64,000 bases of DNA. Source: Clostridia bacterium. Lineage in GTDB: Bacteria > Bacillota > Clostridia > Oscillospirales > CAG-272. Where the stretch lies: positions 62,001-126,000 of the forward strand of contig JAFQPI010000019.1 in the NCBI GenBank assembly GCA_017411805.1. The letters are read 5' to 3'. Shown here piece by piece: positions 42,195 to 50,235 of the stretch. The notes beneath the pieces were generated by a model. It was not told where the DNA came from. It was given only the letters and a program-made list of their open reading frames with translations, and searched no databases. The first letter of the stretch is position 1. Every line of letters starts with the position of its first letter. Position numbers and translations under genes: made by a program.

Positions 42195-43874
42195 TCAGTC
42201 TGTATTTGTTTCTTCATCCAACTCTGAGGGCGCAGGGTTATGATCTTTCTCAATACCAATAAATACATCTTTTTCAAACCATCCCGATTGACAAGTTCCG
42301 TCAGACAAAGTCAGCACTCCTTTTCCATTACGGCATCCAATCTCAAACTCACCTTCATAACGACTGCCATCGGCAGATTCCATAATACCTGTACCGTGCG
42401 GAAGGCCGTCGTGACTAAGTTCTCCTTTGTACACACCGCCGTCGGCATAGTATTTTTCGCCTTCACCTACGATATTTCCGTTTTCATAAGTGCAAATCAT
42501 ACGCGTCCCCGTGGCAAAAAGATACGTAGCCTTGCCGTGCTGTTTATTGTTTTTATAAGGACCTTCATAAACGTCACCATTGGCAAATAGGTATCTCCCT
42601 TTACCGTGTTTTTTGTCGTTTTCATAGGTACCTTCATAAACCGCCCCGTCTTTAAAGCGGGTAACTCCATAGCCGTGACGCTTTCCGCAAACAAATTCAC
42701 CTTCGAAATCAGATTTAGAACAACCATATTTGCCGTGGCCGTGCGGTCTGTCATATTCCCACTCGCCTTCATAGTAAGTCCCATCGGGATATGTCATTTT
42801 TCCGAAACCGTGACACATATCATTTTTCCATTCGCCCTCGTAATGCTTCCCGTTATTCCAATCCGCAATGCCATAGCCTTCCCATATGCCGTCGCGAAAT
42901 TCTCCCTCATAACGATAATTGACGTATTCACGCTTCCCTTTACCGCTAAAATAGAATTGACTGCCGGGAACGGGAGCTTTCTTGTTAAAAAGCAAGTGTC
43001 CTTTGATCCAAAAACCTCTGTAACGATGTTCGCTTGTATCCGTGTATGTGCCAAATCCGGTATATTCTCCTTTGCGGCGTGTTCCGACATAAGATTCTCC
43101 GTTTGGCCAGGTGGTTATACCGTAACCGTGCGCCACCCCTTTACGCCATCTTCCGTCATATGTAGAAAAATCCAGACGACGCTCGTGTCCTTTTCCCCAC
43201 AACATATCTTTTTTCCACTGACCTTCATAGCGAGTGCCTCTAAAATCGGTAAAAACTCCGTAGCCACAGCGCACATCATTTTTGTATGCACCTTCATAAT
43301 ACGATCCGTCCTTCCATTTGAAAACGCCGCGTCCGCATATTTTGCCATTGCGGAATTCACCCTCATAGTGTTGCCCGTCATTGCAAGAAAGAGTCCCCTG
43401 ACCATGTGGCTTATAGTCCTGAAACTTGCCCTGATAGCATGTACCGTCCGCAGTGGTGAGCGTACCGTGACCATTGAACATATTATTACACCAATATCCG
43501 GTGTAAACAGCACCGTCAGGTAAGCGCAAAGTTCCAAAGCCATGGCGCAATCCGTCAGAATAGCTTCCCTCAAAGACACTGCCATTTGGCTCTCGTTCAA
43601 TTACTTCACCGTGCGGCTTGCCATCGCGAAGATTGCCTTCAAAATAGTATCCGTTAGGATTATTCATAACTGTGTGCCCTTGCATCGTACCTAAATAGTA
43701 GCTCGTAGACACACGGGTGCCATCACGGGTGGTAACGGTCATCTTTCCATTTGGAATACCGTCAAACCATTCTCCTTCAAAGATCGTGCCGTCCGAGTTT
43801 TCCCATTTTTCAAAGCCATTCAATAGACCGTTACCATTTGTTGCGGGCAGATTGGTTTTTGGGAAACGAAACAT
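42195..43874 (-). CDS. MORN-repeat protein
   Basis: A 559-residue protein made almost wholly of about 20 MORN-type repeats of ~23 residues, with units such as DGSYYEGAYKNDVRCGYG, NGKHYEGEWKNDMCHGFG and DGAVYEGTYENDKKHGKG. There is no signal peptide, membrane segment or enzyme domain; the short acidic tail is SELDEETNTD. MORN repeats form elongated beta-sheets that serve as scaffolds or bind lipids or proteins, and are more usual in eukaryotes. It would be cytosolic. It has its own perfect promoter and terminator and is not part of an operon. The partner is unknown. Confidence 0.9.
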   Translation of the reverse strand: MFRFPKTNLPATNGNGLLNGFEKWENSDGTIFEGEWFDGIPNGKMTVTTRDGTRVSTSYYLGTMQGHTVMNNPNGYYFEGNLRDGKPHGEVIEREPNGSVFEGSYSDGLRHGFGTLRLPDGAVYTGYWCNNMFNGHGTLTTADGTCYQGKFQDYKPHGQGTLSCNDGQHYEGEFRNGKICGRGVFKWKDGSYYEGAYKNDVRCGYGVFTDFRGTRYEGQWKKDMLWGKGHERRLDFSTYDGRWRKGVAHGYGITTWPNGESYVGTRRKGEYTGFGTYTDTSEHRYRGFWIKGHLLFNKKAPVPGSQFYFSGKGKREYVNYRYEGEFRDGIWEGYGIADWNNGKHYEGEWKNDMCHGFGKMTYPDGTYYEGEWEYDRPHGHGKYGCSKSDFEGEFVCGKRHGYGVTRFKDGAVYEGTYENDKKHGKGRYLFANGDVYEGPYKNNKQHGKATYLFATGTRMICTYENGNIVGEGEKYYADGGVYKGELSHDGLPHGTGIMESADGSRYEGEFEIGCRNGKGVLTLSDGTCQSGWFEKDVFIGIEKDHNPAPSELDEETNTD

Positions 43875-43904
43875 GTGATACCTCTCCTTACATTTGATAT
43901 AAAT

Positions 43905-43933
43905 ATTATATCATACGCATTATTGCTTGTCAA
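43905..43933 (-). promoter_or_regulatory. Promoter of the MORN gene
   Basis: On the minus strand TTGACA-N17-TATAAT with TGa before the -10. Confidence 0.88.
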
Positions 43934-44036
43934 CATCAATTCTTGGCGCTATGTTTAGAGTGACAATAATAATATGAATAAAGCCAAGAGATATTGCATA
44001 TATTTTAGCGAAATATACTATCACGGAGGAAAAAGA

Positions 44037-45626
44037 ATGAATGAAAATTTAAACGGAAGATTTGACTTCACCGCGCGCATTTTCGACCGCGCGGAAACAT
44101 GCGATCTTTCCGATGACTACACTTTGCCGGATTACATGCCGGCGATCGGGCGCGTCATTTCCTGCACCGCAACAGTCGCTCCCCCCACACTTTATCTCGG
44201 CGGAGGCAATCTCGAATTTGCCGGCGGTATTCGATACCGTCTGCTCTATGAATCGGCAGAAGATTCATCCCTATGGTGTTACGAGTTGCCCGGTGAATAT
44301 GATTTTCTTATCCCCGCTGACCGTCTCTGCGATCTTCCCGAAGATCTCTCCGAACTTTCCGGCATTTCCGATGCAAAAGCGGAAAACATCTCCGCCAGAA
44401 TAACAGCCCCTCGACGTCTCACTATCAAATCGAAAATTCGACTGAAATCTGCGCTTTGCTGCAGATCTGTTTTTGAAACCAAGTTCAGAGGAGATCTGAA
44501 CAATACAGATGCCATCCGAACCCTTGAGGGTGTCGCAGCGTGCGGTATCGTAATCGGAGGGTCAAGCACCCCCGTCGTATGCCACGATAAGATCACTTTC
44601 TCCGAGGCGGGATTTACCGATAACAGCAACTACCGTCTGATCTCATCGCGCGGAAACGTCATGATCAGCCGTATGGAGAAATCCACGTCGTCCTTGGATT
44701 GCCGCGGCGAACTGAATGCTACAATAATTTTATCATCCGAAAACCCTGAAGACCGCCCGCGCAAGATCACGCGAAAGATTCCATTTTCCGTAGAGATCCC
44801 ATTCGGCGACTATCACGATTCTGCAGCTAATCACATAGGGCTGCGTGCGAGTGGCGTATGTCCGAATATTTCAATGTCTACAGATGAGGAAGGAATCAAC
44901 CTCGAAGCAACAATAATAATTTCTGCCGAGGCAGCCGCAACGTCGCGGATTACTTACCTGAAAGATATATATTCGAGAAAAGCAGACTGCGAAACCTCGC
45001 GTACTTCCCTCGTGCTTCCTATACCGCAGGCATGTTTCAATGGAAATGTTACTATAAGCTCTTCTGCCAACCTCTCCGATATTGGGCTTGACAGCGGCAT
45101 GAGAATTCTCGATTGCATTGCTCATGCTACGCCAACGATTGAAAAAGAGATCACAACGGACGGCAAGCTTATTATAAGCGGAAAACTGAAGATCAACGTC
45201 ATCGCAGACAACGGTGCAGAACTGATTCCGTCAGAATTCGAATCTCCCTTTAAGTATGTCACCGAAATTCAAAACTGTAAAAATATCCATAATCCCGTAA
45301 TTGACGTTATTACAGCTATATCCGATATAAAATGCCGTATCGACGGCGGCAAGCTTACTTCGGATTGCGAGCTCTGCTTTGCAATTCTTCTTGAGAATGA
45401 AGTGTCAATAAACGCAATTTCCGAAGTAAATTTCACTTCAGCAGAGGAGCAAAGCATATCTCTCTCAAAAATTTTAATATGCTATCCAACACTCGGCGAG
45501 ACGCTATGGGATGTTGCTAAAAAATATCGCTCCGATGCCTTTGAGATAGCGGAAAAGAATTCTCTGAGTGTCACAGAGTATGACGATCCAAATTCGCTCT
45601 CAAATTCGAAATTCATCATCATATAA
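44037..45626 (+). CDS. SPOCS (DUF3794)/LysM-type spore envelope protein, SipL-like
   Basis: A 529-residue protein starting at 44037 after CGGAGG; an in-frame ATG at 43974 lacks a ribosome binding site. The body is a tandem of beta-rich SPOCS-like modules (SCTATVAPPTLYLGGGNLEFAG opening; a second with FSVEIPFGDYHDS; a third with DGKLIISGKLKINVIADN). The last ~50 residues are a degenerate LysM (CYPTLGETLWDVAKKYRSD). The same layout is found in SipL, which anchors SpoIVA at the forespore in Clostridia. No sigma-A promoter was seen upstream, so a sporulation sigma factor is possible. It indicates a spore former. Confidence 0.75.
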   Translation: MNENLNGRFDFTARIFDRAETCDLSDDYTLPDYMPAIGRVISCTATVAPPTLYLGGGNLEFAGGIRYRLLYESAEDSSLWCYELPGEYDFLIPADRLCDLPEDLSELSGISDAKAENISARITAPRRLTIKSKIRLKSALCCRSVFETKFRGDLNNTDAIRTLEGVAACGIVIGGSSTPVVCHDKITFSEAGFTDNSNYRLISSRGNVMISRMEKSTSSLDCRGELNATIILSSENPEDRPRKITRKIPFSVEIPFGDYHDSAANHIGLRASGVCPNISMSTDEEGINLEATIIISAEAAATSRITYLKDIYSRKADCETSRTSLVLPIPQACFNGNVTISSSANLSDIGLDSGMRILDCIAHATPTIEKEITTDGKLIISGKLKINVIADNGAELIPSEFESPFKYVTEIQNCKNIHNPVIDVITAISDIKCRIDGGKLTSDCELCFAILLENEVSINAISEVNFTSAEEQSISLSKILICYPTLGETLWDVAKKYRSDAFEIAEKNSLSVTEYDDPNSLSNSKFIII

Positions 45627-45655
45627 AAAATGCCCTCCGTTCGGAGGGCATTTCA
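45626..45655. terminator. Bidirectional terminator
   Basis: AAATGCCCTCC-GTTC-GGAGGGCATTT between the convergent SPOCS/LysM gene and the surface protein gene. Confidence 0.9.
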
Positions 45656-45664
45656 TTATGTAAA

Positions 45665-47137
45665 TTAGTTTTCTCTCTTCTTTGCTACGATGCCGGTAGC
45701 TGCAATTGCAACGATTGCAATAACAAGATAGAATATTGCGGAGTCACCGGTGGGAGTTGACGAACCGGGCTCAGTGGTCTCGGGAGCGGGCTCGGTTGTT
45801 TCGGGAGCGGGCTCGGTTGTTTCGGGAGCGGGCTCGGTTGTTTCGGGAGCGGGCTCAGTGGTTTCGGGAGCGGGCTCAGTGGTCTCGGGAACTTCGGGCT
45901 CGGTAGATTCTACCTGACCTGCGGTTGCAACGATCTTGAGTGTAAGTACGCCGTCAACGAGAGCGTAAGCCTCACCGAGAGCGGTTACGGTTGCGTCGCT
46001 GTTAATATCTGCAATTGCCTTAGCCTCGCCGGCAACATAACCGGGAGCAGTATCGGGAGCAAGTGCATTGCTTGCACAGCCTTCAAGATAGATAGAGTTC
46101 TTTACGGAACCTTCAGTTGTAATCAGGCCGGCAAGATGACCGTACTGAGCTGCATTCTTGTTATCAATATTAATGGTTACCTTACCGACACTTACACAAT
46201 TTTCGATAACGCCATTTCCATAAAGTCTGCCGGTAATACCACCGGAGAGACGCTGACCGGAAACATCAGCATAGTTAATGCAGTTTGAAATCTTTACAAG
46301 CGTGCCATCTCCTGCTTTATTGCTCGAACCGCCTGTCTGAGCTACGATACCTCCGCTCAGAGGAGTGGTAGAAGATACGGTACCGAAGTTAGCGCAGTTT
46401 TCAACGATAATTTCGCGTCCGTTGAGCTGACCTGCAATACCACCTATAATGGAATTGCCGCTGGTGCTATTATATGAAACAGAACCGTAGTTTACACATC
46501 CGGAGATGGTCAGAATAATCTGATTCTTTCTGTTAGCACCACCAAAAATACCTCCGGAATAGCCGTTTCCGCTGGTAACTTCGATGTCAGCATAGTTTAC
46601 GCAGTTCTCAACAACAAGATAACGTACAAAATCTGTATCCTTCTGCTCATCTGTGAAGTCAGTGATTTTACCGACGATACCGCCAACATTGGTCTTACCC
46701 TTGAAATAAGAATCCTTAACGGTAAGATTCTTTACCGAACCATCAGCATATGCAAAGAAGCCAACGCCCTCAGCATCGGAAACTACGCAAAGACCCGAAA
46801 CAGTCTTGCCGTTACCATCAAAATTACCGTTAAAAGGAATGGGATTCCAGTTAGATTCTGTGGGGAGCTCAGAACCCTTGGTGTAAGAAGACCATACGAT
46901 ATCGTTTGTCAGCTTATAGCTTGCATTGTCAACGGGATTTGCAGCAAAATAAGCAAGATCCGCACCGTTTGCGATCAGATAAGGATCAGCTTCTGTACCA
47001 GAGCCCGAAAGGGACGCAGATACGCTTGTTCCATCATATACCTCTGCTGCAGAGATATACATTGCAACCATACCGATTGCGGAAAGACCCATAAGAATTG
47101 CCAGAACTGCGGCAACTACACGTACTGTCTTTGTCAT
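45665..47137 (-). CDS. Secreted GLUG/adhesin-like surface protein with Pro-Glu-Thr stalk
   Basis: A 490-residue protein. The signal peptide is followed by SGSGTEADPYLIANGADLAYFA, the usual opening of GLUG-type surface proteins. Repeated beta-helix-like units with N-Y-G turns follow (ISGCVNYGSVSYNS, IENCVSVGKVTI, VENCANFGTVSS). Near residue 415 a stalk of TTEPAPE repeats (about five eight-residue units) projects the head from the wall. The end is STPTGDSA, a hydrophobic segment and KKREN. It is probably an adhesin or a polysaccharide-binding wall protein. It is transcribed alone. Confidence 0.85.
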   Translation of the reverse strand: MTKTVRVVAAVLAILMGLSAIGMVAMYISAAEVYDGTSVSASLSGSGTEADPYLIANGADLAYFAANPVDNASYKLTNDIVWSSYTKGSELPTESNWNPIPFNGNFDGNGKTVSGLCVVSDAEGVGFFAYADGSVKNLTVKDSYFKGKTNVGGIVGKITDFTDEQKDTDFVRYLVVENCVNYADIEVTSGNGYSGGIFGGANRKNQIILTISGCVNYGSVSYNSTSGNSIIGGIAGQLNGREIIVENCANFGTVSSTTPLSGGIVAQTGGSSNKAGDGTLVKISNCINYADVSGQRLSGGITGRLYGNGVIENCVSVGKVTINIDNKNAAQYGHLAGLITTEGSVKNSIYLEGCASNALAPDTAPGYVAGEAKAIADINSDATVTALGEAYALVDGVLTLKIVATAGQVESTEPEVPETTEPAPETTEPAPETTEPAPETTEPAPETTEPAPETTEPGSSTPTGDSAIFYLVIAIVAIAATGIVAKKREN

Positions 47138-47182
47138 TTGTTTTATACCTCACATTTTTGGCTTTCGCCGTTTTATAAATAT

Positions 47183-47211
47183 ATTATACTATATATTGAA
47201 AAAAAAAGCAA
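47183..47211 (-). promoter_or_regulatory. Promoter of the GLUG surface protein gene
   Basis: On the minus strand TTGCTT-N17-TATAAT; the -35 is weak. Confidence 0.6.
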
Positions 47212-47235
47212 TAAGTTTATCAAAATTTTTTTAAA

Positions 47236-47269
47236 AAACAATCAGCTCCCCGAGGGGAGCTGATTGTTT
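47236..47269 (-). terminator. Terminator of the CxxC-repeat protein gene
   Basis: A stem of about 16 bp (AAACAATCAGCTCCCC and its complement) with a long T-run on the minus strand. Confidence 0.9.
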
Positions 47270-47294
47270 ATGTAAGAATTTAATCTATTTCAGA

Positions 47295-49907
47295 TTAGTT
47301 CTCTCTCTTCTTGAAGCTAACTGCAGCAACGCCGAGGGTTGCAACAGCAACGATAGCTACTACGAAGAATACAGCGTTGTCACCGGTGCCGGGGTTCTCG
47401 GGCTGAGTGGGTTCGCCGGTTGCGGGAAGAATAACAGCCTTGAGGTTGGTATTCTTGGTGCAGAGCTCATCAAGCCATGCATATCCGCAATCCTTGCAGT
47501 ACCAGTACTCGATGTTACCGTTCTCGGTAGCGGTGGGTGCTACTGCTGCTACGTGCTCTACGTTGTGAGATACGGGAAGAATTACAGACTTAAGGTTGGT
47601 GTTCTGCTGGCAGAGCTCGTCAAGCCATGCAAATCCGCACTTCTCGCAGTACCAGTACTCAATGTTGCCTTCCTCGAAGCATGTGGGAGCCTTAGCCTCT
47701 ACGTGCTTGATCTCGTGAGTAATGGGAAGAATTACAGACTTGAGGTTGGTGTTCAGATGGCAAAGCTCATCGAGCCATGCGTATCCGCACTTCTCACAGT
47801 ACCAGTACTCTACGTTACCTTCCTCGAAGCATGTGGGAGCCTTTGCTTCTACATGTACGAGCTCGTGTGCAACGGGAAGTACTACTGCAAGCATGTTGGT
47901 GTTGAGTGTGCACTCTGCATCAAGCCATGCCTGACCGCATACTGCACAGTACCAATATTCGATGTTACCGATATCGGTGCAGCTGGGTGCCTTAGCCTCT
48001 ACGTGAATGATCTCGCCGTGTGCCATGGGAAGTACTACTGCAAGAAGGTTGGTGTTGAGTGTGCACTCTGCATCAAGCCATGCCTGACCGCATACTGCAC
48101 AGTACCAGTATTCGATATTACCGTTCTCGAAGCAAGCAGGAGCCTTAGCCTCTACGTGAGTTGCCTCTGCGTGTGCCATGGGAAGAATTACTGCCTTGAG
48201 GTTGGTGTTGCGTGTGCACTCTGCATCAAGCCATGCATATCCACAGTCTACACAGTACCAGTACTCAATGTTACCGTCCTCGAAGCAAGCGGGAGCCTTA
48301 GCCTCTACGTGAATGATCTCACCGTGTGCCATGGGAAGAATTACGTTCTTGAAGTTGGTAAGCTGAGTGCGTGCCTCATCCTGCCATACCTTCTCACACT
48401 CTTCGCAGTACCAGTACTCGATGTTACCGTCCTCGAAGCAAGCGGGAGCCTTAGCCTCTACGTGTACTACTTCTCCGCCGAGTTCGGGGAGGATTACGTT
48501 CTTGGAGTTGCTGATTTCTCTGAGGAGCTCGTCAGTCCATACGGTCTCACAAGTGTAGCATACCCAATACTCAATGTTGCCTTCGTAGTGGCAGCCGGGA
48601 GCTACTGCTTCGAAGTGAGTAAGAGTTGCATGGTTTACAGGAAGAATTACGTTCTTGAAGTTGGTAAGCTGGGTGAGAGCCTCATCCTGCCATACCTGCT
48701 CGCACTCTGCGCAGTACCAGTACTCAATGTTGCCTTCCTCGTAGCAGTTAGGAGCCTTAGCCTCTACATGTACTACTTCGCCGCCGAGTGCGGGAAGAAT
48801 TACTGCGAGGTGATTGGTAATCTGCATCTGTGTCTCATCTGCCCATACCATATCACAATCTGCGCAGTACCAGTGCTCGATGTTACCTGTGTAGTGGCAA
48901 CCGGGAGCTACTGCATCAATGTGAACTATGTTGTTGTGAGTTGCGGGAAGAATTACGTTCTTGAAGTTGGTAAGCTGAGTGCGTGCCTCATCCTGCCATA
49001 CCTGCTCGCACTTCTCACAGTACCAGTACTCGATGTTGCCTTCCTCGAAGCATGCGGGTGCCTTTGCTTCTACGTGAATAACATCACCGCCTACCTCGGG
49101 AAGAATTACTGCGAGGTGGTTGGTAATCTGCATCTGTGCCTCATCTGCCCATACCATATCACAATCTGCGCAGTACCAATGCTCGATGTTACCAGTATAG
49201 TGGCAATCGGGAGCTACTGCATCGATGTGAACGATGTTGTTGTGAGTTGCGGGAAGAATTACGTTCTTGAAGTTGGTAAGCTGAGTGCGTGCCTCATCCT
49301 GCCATACCTGCTCACACTTCTCGCAGTACCAATGCTCGATGTTGCCTTCCTCGAAGCATGCGGGTGCCTTTGCTTCTACGTGAACAACTTCGCCGCCTAC
49401 CTCGGGAAGAATTACTGCGAGGTGGTTGGTAATCTGCATCTGTGCCTCATCTGCCCATACCATGTCACAATCTGCGCAGTACCAGTGCTCGATGTTACCT
49501 GTGTAGTGGCAATCGGGAGCTACTGCTTCTACGTAAATCACGTTTTCATGGACGATAGGAAGAATTACGTTCTTGAGGTTGGTCATGCTCCAAGCCTCGC
49601 AAGATTCATCCAGCCATGCTGCACCGCAAGTCTTGCAGTACCAATACTCAACGTTGCCCTCGTTATCGCAGCCGGGCTTAACTGCTGCTACGTGCTCAAC
49701 GTCGTGGAACTCACCGTACTCGATTCCTTCGCCACAAGAGCACTCACGGTACTTGTAGCAGGGAATGTCATTTACAGTGGTCCATGCGGTCCAATGATGG
49801 CCTTCGCCTTCGTGGAGTGTATCTGCTGCTGATACGCCAACTGCAATAGCAACCATTACAGAAAGGCACATAACCAAAGCAAATACAATTGCTGTAAACT
49901 TTCTCAT
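47295..49907 (-). CDS. Giant repeat surface protein, 15 CxxC modules
   Basis: An 870-residue protein starting at 49907, where AAGGAG lies upstream; an in-frame ATG at 49961 is inside the promoter. After the signal peptide (VGVSAAD) come 15 modules of ~50 residues, each of the form HVEAKAPxC, EGNIEYWYCxxC, W.DE, TNLKNVILP. Each normally has three cysteines with one CxxC pair, so zinc binding or disulfides are likely. Modules alternate in the N-terminal half (CADCDMVW and CEKCEQVW types) and become uniform toward the C-terminus. The tail is NPGTGDNA, a membrane segment and KKREN. It may bind a polymer or metal at the surface; the function is unknown. Confidence 0.85.
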   Translation of the reverse strand: MRKFTAIVFALVMCLSVMVAIAVGVSAADTLHEGEGHHWTAWTTVNDIPCYKYRECSCGEGIEYGEFHDVEHVAAVKPGCDNEGNVEYWYCKTCGAAWLDESCEAWSMTNLKNVILPIVHENVIYVEAVAPDCHYTGNIEHWYCADCDMVWADEAQMQITNHLAVILPEVGGEVVHVEAKAPACFEEGNIEHWYCEKCEQVWQDEARTQLTNFKNVILPATHNNIVHIDAVAPDCHYTGNIEHWYCADCDMVWADEAQMQITNHLAVILPEVGGDVIHVEAKAPACFEEGNIEYWYCEKCEQVWQDEARTQLTNFKNVILPATHNNIVHIDAVAPGCHYTGNIEHWYCADCDMVWADETQMQITNHLAVILPALGGEVVHVEAKAPNCYEEGNIEYWYCAECEQVWQDEALTQLTNFKNVILPVNHATLTHFEAVAPGCHYEGNIEYWVCYTCETVWTDELLREISNSKNVILPELGGEVVHVEAKAPACFEDGNIEYWYCEECEKVWQDEARTQLTNFKNVILPMAHGEIIHVEAKAPACFEDGNIEYWYCVDCGYAWLDAECTRNTNLKAVILPMAHAEATHVEAKAPACFENGNIEYWYCAVCGQAWLDAECTLNTNLLAVVLPMAHGEIIHVEAKAPSCTDIGNIEYWYCAVCGQAWLDAECTLNTNMLAVVLPVAHELVHVEAKAPTCFEEGNVEYWYCEKCGYAWLDELCHLNTNLKSVILPITHEIKHVEAKAPTCFEEGNIEYWYCEKCGFAWLDELCQQNTNLKSVILPVSHNVEHVAAVAPTATENGNIEYWYCKDCGYAWLDELCTKNTNLKAVILPATGEPTQPENPGTGDNAVFFVVAIVAVATLGVAAVSFKKREN
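47430..49720 (-). repeat. Tandem ~150-bp coding repeats
   Basis: Fifteen copies of a roughly 150-bp unit inside the gene above. Neighbouring copies are very similar at the DNA level, so unit number is likely to vary between strains and short-read assemblies may collapse it. Confidence 0.85.
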
Positions 49908-49949
49908 TATTTGTTTTCTCCTTTTCTTATTTTGAAAGTTTTCGTGAAT

Positions 49950-49978
49950 ATTATACCACATATGCTTATATAAGTCAA
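49950..49978 (-). promoter_or_regulatory. Promoter of the CxxC-repeat protein gene
   Basis: On the minus strand TTGACT-N17-TATAAT with TGg before the -10. Confidence 0.88.
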
Positions 49979-50164
49979 TGCTTTTTCAAAAATCTTTCCT
50001 TCCAAACGATTGTTTTTTTGAAATTTATTTTTTGTAAATTTTTATACTTGTCATTTTTTCCATAAAAATACCTTGACTTCTGCATTTTCTTTGTACATTT
50101 TTTAATCTATTACTATTTATTTCCATAATTGTTTATTTAATGTTTCCTAAATTTTCTTTACCCC

Positions 50165-50193
50165 TTTACAATGTCAAAGAAATGTGCTATAAT
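50165..50193 (+). promoter_or_regulatory. Promoter of the CHAP-SH3 protein gene
   Basis: TTTACA-N17-TATAAT with TGc before the -10. Confidence 0.88.
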
Positions 50194-50235
50194 ATTCCTA
50201 CAGAACTCAAAATCCGGAGGTCAAAATTACAAAAA

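Larger units (their letters stand above)
49908..50235. other. Intergenic region (328 bp) with divergent promoters
   Basis: It is A/T-rich and contains the promoters of the CxxC-repeat gene (minus) and the CHAP-like gene (plus); nothing else was seen. Confidence 0.7.

Noticed and set aside
42606-43523. 305-residue open frame with membrane-like composition
   Set aside because: It is the antisense of the MORN repeats; the hydrophobic look comes from the complement of Gly/Asp/Glu/Lys codons.
47430-49720. Possible CRISPR or satellite array
   Set aside because: The period is about 150 bp with no unique spacers, and the units encode a continuous protein module.
47553-49832. 759-residue open frame on the plus strand
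   Set aside because: It is antisense to the CxxC-repeat gene and stays open only because the ~150-bp unit repeats in frame. It has no ribosome binding site or promoter, and its repeats mirror those of the real protein.
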